From Gammaproteobacteria bacterium (lineage in GTDB: Bacteria; Pseudomonadota; Gammaproteobacteria; SZUA-152), in NCBI GenBank assembly GCA_032250735.1, contig JAVVEP010000001.1, forward strand, positions 186,001 to 250,000: a stretch of DNA of 64,000 bases, in the 5' to 3' direction. Of the stretch, positions 54,553-63,700 are shown in pieces. Each line of letters begins with the position of its first letter. Position 1 is the first letter of the stretch. Position numbers and translations under genes: made by a program. The notes beneath the pieces are model-generated. The model was given only the letters and a program-made list of their open reading frames with translations, did not search any database and was not told where the DNA came from.

Positions 54553-55725
54553 ATGGATGTTAAACCGTTAAAAATTCTGGCTGTTGATGACACAGAAATG
54601 AACATCAACCTGCTGGGACGTTTTCTGCACAAGTTCGGGCATGAAATGGTGGTCGCCACCAATGGACAGGAGGCGATTGATTGTTTCGAAACCGAACGCC
54701 CGGACCTCGTGTTGATGGACGTGATGATGCCGGTGATGGACGGTTATGAGGCCACGCGGGAGATTCGTAAACGCAGTGGCGAACAGTGGGTGCCGATCAT
54801 TTTCATGAGCGCCAAGGCCGCTGTCGAGGACCAGGTGATGGGGCTCGATGCGGGGGGTGACGATTACCTCACCAAGCCCGTGAACATGCACATCCTCGGG
54901 GCCAAGATAAAGGCCATGCAGCGCATCGCCGAAATGCGCGATGCGCTGGCGGTGCAGGCAAAGGCGCTTGAGGCCTATCAGGCCAAGGCCGAGGAAGAAA
55001 AATATCTCGGCAATGTGCTGATGGAACGCATGACCCGCACCAGCGATTTAACGGACGAGCTGGTGGACAGCTGGTTGCTGCCGGCAGAGCATATGAGCGG
55101 TGATCTGGTGGCCTCCTGCCGCGGCAAGGATGGCCGGCTGTATGTGATGGTGGCCGATGCCACGGGTCACGGCCTGTTGGCGGCCATGATGCAGATCCCT
55201 GTTTCGCAAACCTTTTATCACATGACCGATCGTGGTTATTCCCTGAGCAGCATTGTCAGCCGCATGAATAGCCAGCTGCGGGTGCTGGTGCCGCGTGACC
55301 GTTTTGTTGCCGCGACGCTGATCATGGTGGATGCCCACAACCGGCTGATCGAGGTGTGGAATGGCGGGGGTTCGGAAACACTGTTTCTGGATAGCCAACG
55401 GAAAATCCTGCACCGTTTTACATCCAACGCCGCGCCGCTGGGAATTATTCCGGAACAGCAGTTTGAGCCGCAGACGCAGGTCTATCAATGGCAACAGGCC
55501 GGTGAGCTGCTGGCCTGTTCCGATGGCGCGGTGGATGCCCTCAATGATGAACAGCAGCCCTACGGTGAAGAAAGACTGGCACAATCGCTGAGCCGCTATC
55601 GCGATAAAACGGCCTGTGCCGCCGTGGCCGAGGGTCTGCGGGAATACCTGAAAGGGGGGCGGGCGCAGGATGATATCAGCGTGGTCAGCGTGTATTGCCC
55701 GATGCCGGAGAATAACCTTAATTAG
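54553..55725 (+). CDS. Response regulator with PP2C/SpoIIE phosphatase output
   Basis: 390 residues. Receiver domain (about 6-125) with AVDDTEMNINLLGRFL, phospho-acceptor Asp in LVLMDVMMPVMDG (near 56) and KPVNMHILGAKI; a coiled-coil linker (about 128-165); and a SpoIIE/RsbU-type Ser/Thr phosphatase (about 175-385) with MSGDLVASC, VADATGHGLLAAMM, WNGGGSETLF and ACSDGAVDALND. Metal-binding aspartates seem intact. Such proteins dephosphorylate anti-sigma antagonists in partner-switch systems; no STAS or RsbW-like partner is in the window. Divergent from pilS, convergent with nfi. Confidence 0.88.
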   Translation: MDVKPLKILAVDDTEMNINLLGRFLHKFGHEMVVATNGQEAIDCFETERPDLVLMDVMMPVMDGYEATREIRKRSGEQWVPIIFMSAKAAVEDQVMGLDAGGDDYLTKPVNMHILGAKIKAMQRIAEMRDALAVQAKALEAYQAKAEEEKYLGNVLMERMTRTSDLTDELVDSWLLPAEHMSGDLVASCRGKDGRLYVMVADATGHGLLAAMMQIPVSQTFYHMTDRGYSLSSIVSRMNSQLRVLVPRDRFVAATLIMVDAHNRLIEVWNGGGSETLFLDSQRKILHRFTSNAAPLGIIPEQQFEPQTQVYQWQQAGELLACSDGAVDALNDEQQPYGEERLAQSLSRYRDKTACAAVAEGLREYLKGGRAQDDISVVSVYCPMPENNLN

Positions 55726-55732
55726 TTGTCTA

Positions 55733-56410
55733 TCAGCCCGATGCCAGGCGGTGCGCCCAGCGCGTGGTCTCCGGCAGCCGGAAACGCGTGGTGCAACGTA
55801 ACACAAAGTTGATTGCCGTCGGCAGGTCCACTCGATGGCCGATCGACACAAACAGCGGCCGCACATGATCCCGCGTGCGCAGTACCGCCCCGATCATCTC
55901 TTCCTCTTCAGTGTCACCCCACAATGGCTCCCAGGCCCCCTTGTCGCCGGCCGGTTCCTGATAGTGGCCGATGAGTCGCGACTTGGCGACGCCGATCGTC
56001 GGCAGGCCGGAAAGTACCCCCAGGTGGCAGGCCAGTCCGAAGCGACGCGGGTGGGCAATGCCCTGACCATCACACAGCAGCAAATCAGGCATGGCATGCA
56101 GCTGTTGCAGGGCCTGCATGACCCCCGGCAGTTCACGAAAGGACAGGTAGCCCGGCACATAGGGGAAGCGCGTCGGGACGCGGGCGATGGTCTGCTCGTG
56201 CAGCGTCAGGGCGGGGAAGTTCAGTACCGCGATCGCGGCACGGGTGGTCTTGCCGCTGTCTTCAAATCCCACATCCACTCCGGCCACAAGGCCGATCGGC
56301 TCCGGCAGCTCATTGCGGCGGATCACCTGATCGCGCAGCTGCTGCTGAATAATCCTGGCCTGGTCGATCCGGGTAGGCCAGTTGATGTCGGGCAAATGGG
56401 GCATGGGCAT
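55733..56410 (-). CDS. nfi: Endonuclease V
   Basis: 225 residues from ATG 56410 (MPMPHLPDINWP). The frame is open to 56500 but the added part crosses the hairpin at the prophage boundary, and no start has a strong Shine-Dalgarno sequence. Endonuclease V nicks near deoxyinosine in DNA repair. Conserved motifs: AGVDVGFEDSG, the PYVPGYLSFRELP wedge, LLLCDGQGIAHPRRFGLACHLGV, GVAKSRLIG and SIGHRVDLPTA, with RLPETTRWAHRLAS at the end. The catalytic acidic residues appear present. The prophage lies directly upstream, so the native promoter may have been displaced. Confidence 0.92.
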   Translation of the reverse strand: MPMPHLPDINWPTRIDQARIIQQQLRDQVIRRNELPEPIGLVAGVDVGFEDSGKTTRAAIAVLNFPALTLHEQTIARVPTRFPYVPGYLSFRELPGVMQALQQLHAMPDLLLCDGQGIAHPRRFGLACHLGVLSGLPTIGVAKSRLIGHYQEPAGDKGAWEPLWGDTEEEEMIGAVLRTRDHVRPLFVSIGHRVDLPTAINFVLRCTTRFRLPETTRWAHRLASG

Positions 56411-56483
56411 TGCCGGTGTAACGCGACACATGAAATGCGAATCCGCGACAATGGAGTTGCGAAACACATAAATCGGAGAATTA

Positions 56484-56522
56484 AGGGGGTTTTTCGGCAC
56501 TTAAACCTTGCGAAAACCCCCT
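56484..56522. terminator. Hairpin at the host/prophage junction
   Basis: AGGGGGTTTT (56484-56493) pairs with AAAACCCCCT (56513-56522), a 10-bp stem extended by a CG pair past a bulged T. It lies 7 bp after the stop of the MuA-like gene and likely acts as a terminator, perhaps in both directions. Confidence 0.6.
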
Positions 56523-56529
56523 TTTAAGG

Positions 56530-56946
56530 TCAATTTTCGGCGTACCTACTACGGGCCTTAAGTCCTTCTCTTTTCATGCGCCGCCTAAAGGTGTTTTCAG
56601 ACGGCACATCCCACTTCTGCCGCAGCCCTTCAGCCACCACCTCTTGATACGCTTCAGCGATATTTGGGGGGTCTATTTCCTCGTATCGTTTCTTAAAGAA
56701 AGACCACGCAGCAGGCGTCATGCTGGCGGTAACGGTCCGCCCTTTATACTGGCTTGCCAGCAATTCCACCCATTCGCCCCGGGGCTGCCCTTTAACCGTG
56801 TCAAACCACCTATAAAGAGCCGCCTTGCTTACGCCAAACTCTTCGCCGGTAAGCTGCCATGCCTGGACTGGTGGGACCCCCTTTTTGATTAGAGCCAATC
56901 CGTATAGCAAAGCCTTGTGTCGTGTTTCAGCCGAGGTCGCCACCAT
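56530..56946 (-). CDS. MuA-like DNA-binding protein without catalytic domain
   Basis: 138 residues from ATG 56946 (MVATSAETRHKALL); an ATG at 56970 is also possible. The sequence follows the N-terminal DNA-binding region of Mu-type transposases: an HTH with GVSKAALYRWFDTVKGQPRGEW, then SQYKGRTVTASMTPAAWSFFKKRY, and an Ibeta/gamma-like VPSENTFRRRMKREG. It stops where a full transposase would enter the DDE catalytic core. It may be a truncated transposase or an independent regulator that keeps only the binding half. It overlaps the preceding small gene and lies next to a hairpin and nfi. Assigned by pattern only. Confidence 0.6.
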   Translation of the reverse strand: MVATSAETRHKALLYGLALIKKGVPPVQAWQLTGEEFGVSKAALYRWFDTVKGQPRGEWVELLASQYKGRTVTASMTPAAWSFFKKRYEEIDPPNIAEAYQEVVAEGLRQKWDVPSENTFRRRMKREGLKARSRYAEN

Positions 56947-57127
56947 TCCCCCCTTGCAGCAATGATTCAAAGCGGCTAGCTATTGACTCCAGGCGATCGA
57001 GGACCGCGCTATCCATTTTTTTAGGGATGACGCAGTTCTTCAGAAAGGCATCGAAGTGCTCCATTTTGCTCTCTGATTTATGACTACCCGCATCAGAGTT
57101 GAGGGGGAACCTAATAATTTCAGCCAT
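56927..57127 (-). CDS. Small prophage protein, unknown function
   Basis: 66 residues. The ATG has a strong AAGGAGG Shine-Dalgarno sequence 6-7 bases upstream, so translation is likely. No family is recognised: MAEIIRFPLNSD at the N-terminus, a helical middle (SAVLDRLESIASRFESLL) and a Gly/Asn-rich end. Its end overlaps the start of the MuA-like gene by about 20 bp, so the two should be made together. A promoter and a palindrome lie upstream. Confidence 0.6.
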   Translation of the reverse strand: MAEIIRFPLNSDAGSHKSESKMEHFDAFLKNCVIPKKMDSAVLDRLESIASRFESLLQGGNGGDLG

Positions 57128-57277
57128 GACGGCCTCCTTATGCTTTAGTAAATGTTGCCGCTTAGTAGGCGGCGGGACTCAACTACCGGCATAAGTCGGC
57201 GGAGGGTATTTCCCCGAAGGGTCTTGTATTTTCCTCTCTAATCCCACCTGGTAATTAAGATACCATGTGATGGGATA

Positions 57278-57290
57278 ATTGTCTGACAAT
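57278..57290. promoter_or_regulatory. Palindromic operator candidate
   Basis: ATTGTCTGACAAT, a perfect 13-bp palindrome about 17 bp downstream of the -10 box at 57307-57312 in the direction of transcription, a place where a repressor would block initiation or clearance. Confidence 0.5.
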
Positions 57291-57306
57291 GCCAGTAGTA
57301 GTCCTA

Positions 57307-57335
57307 AAGGTAGACTGTCTCGCTTCATGTGTCAA
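57307..57335 (-). promoter_or_regulatory. Promoter for the two small prophage genes
   Basis: On the minus strand a perfect TTGACA (57330-57335), 17 bp, and TACCTT (57307-57312; three of six). The rest of the gene-free stretch 57128-57480 shows only the palindrome at 57278-57290 and no gene. Confidence 0.5.
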
Positions 57336-57480
57336 TATGTATTTATTTAAAAGGCATTTGATGTGCCCGGCTGCGTCGACGCGGCGGGGGGCCTTGCCTG
57401 GGTCACAGTGTTCACTCACTGCGGTTTAGGGTCTGGGCCGTGTTGGCGCACGGCTCAGTCGCCCCTTTTATTATTGCCCT

Positions 57481-57711
57481 CTACTCGGCTGTGGGCGATG
57501 CGTCGCTGTCGCCTTCATCGCTCGCGCCATCATTACTCTTGGCCGCCTTTTGCGGCGACAGACATTCCACTGTCTGCAGGATTACACTGATCTCATCGAG
57601 GCGGTTGCGTATCATTTCAGTGCGCTTTTTCAGGTGGAACAATTCCACTGCGAGCTGGGCCTGTTCATTGACGTGCTGGTTGCGCACGTCTGTTGCTGTG
57701 GTCGTGGTCAT
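57481..57711 (-). CDS. Small prophage protein, unknown function
   Basis: 76 residues from ATG 57711, preceded by AAGGGA. The frame extends upstream to 57822 but that part overlaps the tail gene. The middle (VNEQAQLAVELFHLKKRTEMIRNRLDEISVIL) is a likely coiled coil, and the end is acidic and Ser/Asp-rich (DGASDEGDSDASPTAE). No membrane segment and no recognised family. It follows the tail-tip gene by 62 bp, so a role in the virion or as a tail-fibre partner is possible. Confidence 0.55.
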   Translation of the reverse strand: MTTTTATDVRNQHVNEQAQLAVELFHLKKRTEMIRNRLDEISVILQTVECLSPQKAAKSNDGASDEGDSDASPTAE

Positions 57712-57773
57712 ATCATCTTCCCTTTGTTGGTTATACATTCTGATTTTGCGTGGCCATGCTGGCCAATTAACCG

Positions 57774-60700
57774 TTACTGCCCATAAAGCACTTTCAACTC
57801 CCCCACCCTCATCGCGGCCCAACTGCTCCCTGCCGTAACCGTCTTACCGTGAATTCTGAATATTTCGGCGGATGAGACGGATGGCATCAAGCCCCAGCCT
57901 GTTATTGTCCCCCCTAGAACACCATCAACATAAAAATTTGCAGTGTAAGTGGCCGCGATATACTCGACTTCCAGCAAGTAATCGGTATTTATGAGCAAAG
58001 TGGCAATCGCGGACGTGCGGGTTTGAGTGGCTCCTCTGTTGGCCTCTCCCATTAAAACTCCGTCCTGAACAATAAATCCAAGGGTATGTGTTCCCAGGGT
58101 AGAGCCAGTCGTGACGGACCAATGCCGCCCAGAATCCATCGCATTCTGGTAAAACCGGACTTTAGTTTTAAACTTTCTATTCACTGTCCACAAAAACCCG
58201 TTACTAGCGAGCATCAGTTGCTGCTCAAGTGAACACCATGCCTCACTGTCCAGTGTTGCCATTGTCAATATCTGTATGCTGGTAGAGGGCACGCTCGTCA
58301 CTGAGCCGTCAAGGGCTGTGCCTGTTATATAGTTGCTAGGACTCCGCATCAGCTCATGGATGTAAACTGAGTCGTTATCGTAGGCGCTTGCACCCAGCAA
58401 CTTTGTATTTTCTCCGACGACCAAATCAGTGCCGTTAAAATGAATGCTCTTTTTGGCGTCATGATCGCCCACGTCAAACTGATAGGCGCCGCCATCGTAT
58501 CCGAGGAAAAACCCAGCCCCGGCGCCCACCACTTTCCCTGTGCTTTTGATAGCGCCACCCGCGGATAGCGTTATGCCGCCGCCAGTGAGCAGCGCATCCA
58601 GGGCGGTGATTTTTCCGTCGGTTGAGGAAAGACGAAATACGGGTGTGGCACTGTTGGCTTTATAGCCGTACAACCCGGTGTCGTTCGCCAGTATGCCTTG
58701 CCCATTTGCGCTGCCGTCACCTACCGTGCTGCTGGTGCGCAAAATGCCCGAGGAGGTGATGTTAAATATCGTGCTATTGATGATGCCGCTAGCAAAAAGG
58801 GGGATTGATCCATCGGTCGGTAATTTAAATACAGTACCCAGCGTTGCATGCACACCGAGAATGCCTTCGGCGTCCGACCTGACGTAAGTTGTGCCCGCTG
58901 CGTTTTGTAACTGTATCCGCTGATTCCCGGCATCCAGGATGACCCGGTTATTTGCGCTTTTTATAGTTGATGCACCAATCGACCAGCCACCAATTGTGCC
59001 GGCTTTGGTGGTCAGTGCGCCCGCAGGTGTAACGCTAAAAGGTGCATTGGCAATCAGGTCGGCACCCATCCAGATGCCTGTGGTGGGGTTCAGCTCAAGA
59101 TGGGCTACACCTAATCCAGTGCTGAGTTTACCGGCAGTAATATCCCAGCCGCCAATGGTGCCCGCTGTTGCGTAAATTGTGCCTGTTACCGCCAGCGTGG
59201 TTCCGTCCCACGTGAGTCGATTGCCACCCGACACGCCGACAGAAAACTTCCATTTGGCCGCGTCATAACCAAGAAAGAATCCCGTACCGCCATTAAAGCC
59301 TGTTTGCCCCGCCCGGATGGATGGCGCTGCCCCCGAGGTTATGATTAATCCTGAGGACGAAAGATTAGTAGCCGAGAGAGTCCAGCCGCCGATGCTGCCG
59401 GACTTGGACGTCAACGCACCGGCAGGTGTAACACTAAAAGGTGCATTGGCAATCAGGTCGGCACCCATCCAGATACCCGAGGCAGGGTTCAGTTCAAGGT
59501 GGGCTACACCGGATCCAATGCTGAGCTTGGCGGCAGCGATATTCCAACCACCGATGCTGCCGGACTTGGACGTCAACGCACCGGCAGGTGTCACACTAAA
59601 AGGTGCGTTGGCAATCAGGTCGGCACCCATCCATATACCCGAGGCAGGGTTCAGTTCAAGATGGGCTACACCGGACCCAATGCTGAGCTTGTCGGCAACG
59701 ATGCTCCAGCCGCCGATACTGCCGGACTTGGATGTCAGCGCACCGGCAGGTGTAACACTAAAAGGTGCATCGGCAATCAGGTCGGCACCCATCCAGATAC
59801 CCGAGGCAGGGTTCAGTTCAAGGTGGGCTACACCGGATCCAATGCTGAGCTTGGCGGCAGCGATATTCCAACCACCGATGCTGCCGGACTTGGACGTCAA
59901 CGCACCGGCAGGTGTCACACTAAAAGGTGCGTTGGCAATCAGGTCGGCACCCATCCATATACCCGAGGCAGGGTTCAGTTCAAGATGGGCTACACCGGAC
60001 CCAATGCTGAGCTTGTCGGCAACGATGCTCCAGCCGCCGATACTGCCGGACTTGGATGTCAGCGCACCGGCAGGTGTAACACTAAAAGGTGCATCGGCAA
60101 TCAGGTCGGCACCCATCCAGATACCCGAGGCAGGGTTCAGTTCAAGGTGGGCTACACCGGATCCAATGCTGAGCTTGGCGGCAGCGATATTCCAACCACC
60201 GATGCTGCCGGACTTGGATGTCAGCGCACCGGCAGGTGTAACACTAAAAGGTGCATCGGCAATCAGGTCGGCACCCATCCAGATACCCGAGGCAGGGTTC
60301 AGTTCAAGGTGGGCTACACCGGATCCAATGCTGAGCTTGGCGGCAGCGATATTCCAACCACCGATGCTGCCGGACTTGGACGTCAACACACCGGCAGGTG
60401 TCACACTAAAAGGTGCGCTGGCAATCAGGTCGGCACCCATCCAGATACCCGAGGTAGGGTTCAGTTCAAGATGGGCTACACCGGATCCGACGCTGAGTTT
60501 GGCAGAAGTGATGAGCCAGCCGCCGATGCTGCCTGCCAGTGCGGTAATAGAGCCCGTAAGATTTACATCAACAGCGGTGATCTTGCCCGTGCTGGCATCA
60601 ATGCGGGTTTTTTCAGCGCCCGTCGGGCTGTATCCGACGATGGCATTGCCGCCGATAATGAGCCCCTGGCCATTGGTCACCTCGCCGACGGTATCGCTGG

Positions 60701-63700
60701 TTTGCACCTGGTTGCCGCTGCCAATAACAACAATACCCGCCGTGGCCTGCACGGTGTAGCTGTCTTCGATATAGGCATCGGAAACATTGCCGTTAATGGC
60801 GATGGGGTGGGCCTTGATGTTGTAGGTAGCCGCATCCGCAGGTACCCAGACGACCTTTTCTTCGTTGCCGGCGGCATCGCCCACCAGGGTCCATGAATCC
60901 GTGCCTTGCAGTTTTATATAGAGCCGTGATGCCCGGTAGTTGGTGTCTGTTGGCGGGTCTACGGACAGCTCAAGCCCTATGATGTTCAGGCCATTTTTTG
61001 TGGCCTGTTGAACCTGCACATTGATCGACAGTGCGCGACCGGTTTCGCTTGGCGGATCAGGTTCGGGGGCAATGCTGTCGTCTCGCAAATGCTGGATGCG
61101 CAGATTGGCATCGGCGCGAGAGCCGACCGGCATGCCGACGTAGTGCGAGGTGGTAGTGCCGTACGGCGCGTGGGGCACATAACCGGCATCCAACACCGTG
61201 CCGACGGTGGGGGACAGGCCCTGGTCTGCCGTCAGCGTAATGAAGGCGAACCCCGGCCCATCGATAACGGCCAGTAGCCCGCTGGGCGCACCGCCGGCAC
61301 CGGCACCGGCGCGCATGGTGCGGCTACCATTCACAACGTGATCGGAACCTTCAGCGCCATCGCCGCCGCTGAGGTTGTAGCTGCCGGCGGCGCCTTCGTA
61401 GATGTTTTGCGCGACAATAATCAGCGCTGCCGGTCCATTGCCGCCGTTGCCACCGGCCACGCCTGGCACGCCCTCCATAAAGGTGCCGCCGCCTGACGAA
61501 CCAGGCGTGCCGCGCAGGTCGCTGGGCAAGCCGACGAGGTTGGCACCGTCCCAGCGAATGTCGAACACCGGCAGCGATGTCCAGGAGCCCTCAACCACGC
61601 CACCCCTCCACGAATCTGCACGGAACCCGCCGCCGGATCGGTGGCGGTAATTGACAGAGCCGCCCGACTCCGTCACGCCAATCGCGCCAGGCGAGGCCAG
61701 CGTGAAGCGGTTCGACGTACTGACCGGCGGCACCGCCACCGCGCCGGGAAGGCCGCGACCCACGCCATCGACCGTGCCATTGCGCGTCCATTCCTTTATA
61801 CGCAGCTGCACATTGTCATCAATGTAGAGCGTCACGCCCGGGTCAAGCGTCACAGAGCCGTTGAATGAATAGATGGCGGAAAGGTTGTTGGCATCGGCAT
61901 GGCCGACCAGCGTGCTGTCGGCCGTGATATGCCAAACCGGTCCCACATAAGCGCCGGTGGTCACTGTCGTGATATCCGTGCCGGCCTCGTAAAAGCCATC
62001 AGGCAGTATCGCGTTCGCCGCATCGGCAATTGGCGCCGCCGCCTGGCTGGAGCCAAACAGCACCAGCACCACCTCGCCCGTCATCCAGTTCTTGCGCGTG
62101 CCAAGGATGATGAATGAGCGATCCAGATCGCCGCCGGTAATCGGGTCGCGGACTGCCGAGGTTTGGCAACGCACGATATCGCCGCACTCCAGCACGTTCA
62201 GGTGCGGCATGCCTTTTACCGTCATCAGCAGTGGCCCACCGGCGTGCATGTCGCGCGCGGAGTCCCGCAGGCCGGCCAGGGTGGCCTGGGTGTGCGTGTA
62301 ACCGGTCAGCCCCTCGAAGCTGAACTCCATCGGGGAAGTCGCGCCATGCACGAGCACCGAGTCAGGGTCAAACAGGGTCTGATGCCGATTGGGCTTACCG
62401 GTCGTTGAATCCGGGTTCCAATGGAAGGTAAAGACGTTATGAATCTGCTCGAAATCCTGTTTTAGATTTCCCCAGCCACCCTTTGCCACATTGTTGTCAT
62501 TCAGCACCGCCACATAGGCGGAATCCGGCGCAACACGGCCAAACCGACGAAGCTCAAGCTGGCCATCGTTGCGCACCCGCATAAAGCAGCCGCCCAGACG
62601 CAGCAGCTGCTCCTCGATAAACTTCTTGCCGTCACGTTTTGAGAGCTTTTGAAAGTGCGCAGTAAACCCCAGCACATCATTGCTGGTGTCCCACAGGTCG
62701 GCTCCTATGCCCAGGAAGGAGGCGGTGGCCACCCACTTCGTATCGATGCCCAGGGTCCAGTTTGACGGGAACGGTTGCGCCTGACCTTCCACATTGCCGG
62801 TGAGCATTGCCAGCAACATTTTCACCAGCGGCATTTCGATGTAGATGTTTTCCGTGACCTTGGTGCGCCGGTCGGGCGCATCGCTGGTGTTTATCTCGTG
62901 CGCCACAGCGCGGGTGTTCAGCGCGCCCCGGGTGCAGTTATAAAATTGCACATCCGCCAGCACGTTAACGTTGGCGCCCGCCGCCTCCGTGGTAACCGAC
63001 TCCAGCACCAGGATCTTGTTGGCCGCAGGTCCGGTGGGCGCGATGGTAAACGCCACATCGTTGAGCGCCGAGCCCGTGATGATCAGCTGCTGGCCACTCG
63101 AGAACACGGATAAATCCGTGGCAACAGAATTGATGGAGTTGTCGGCAGCGCTGAAGCTGATATCGCTACCGATCAACGAAATGGCAACATCTACCTTGTC
63201 GGTAGCACGAACCGTCTCCTTGTCGACATCGACGTAGATCACTGTCTCATTCGGTGCGTCGGTATAACTGCTACCGTGAGTATTAAATTCAATGTCGCTG
63301 GTGGAGTAGACCGGCAACACTGTGTCGGTATCGGTGATGGACGCCCGCAGGTTGGTCTCGCGGTTCTCGAACACGTTTTGCCGCGTCAGGCGCTGCACGT
63401 CAGAGCAGTTGAAATCCCGCAGGCCGCCCTTGAAAGACTCATCGGTGATGATTTGCGTTTCGGTCTGAATATAGCTGTCCCACACCATACCCTTACCGCC
63501 CATCCACACCCGCACCACCTTGTGGCGCAGGCCGCGGCCGGCCGCAAGCTGGGCGCTGATCAGGTTGGTGACCTCGCGATCAGCATCAACCAGGCTGAAA
63601 TTGATCGACCCGATACTGCTCCAGCCTTTGATCGGCGTCAGTTTTTGTGAGGATGCGCTAATGCCTTTTGCGCGAATGACATCCCACACCACATTGGTGC

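Noticed and set aside
59020-60560. CRISPR-like array because of regular repeats
   Set aside because: Units are 162 bp with no unique spacers and remain in frame within a coding sequence.
59317-60896. Two long plus-strand frames (480 and 465 codons) opposite the tail gene
   Set aside because: They are stop-free only because a 162-bp repeat without stops is copied many times; the minus-strand frame has phage tail features and a proper start.
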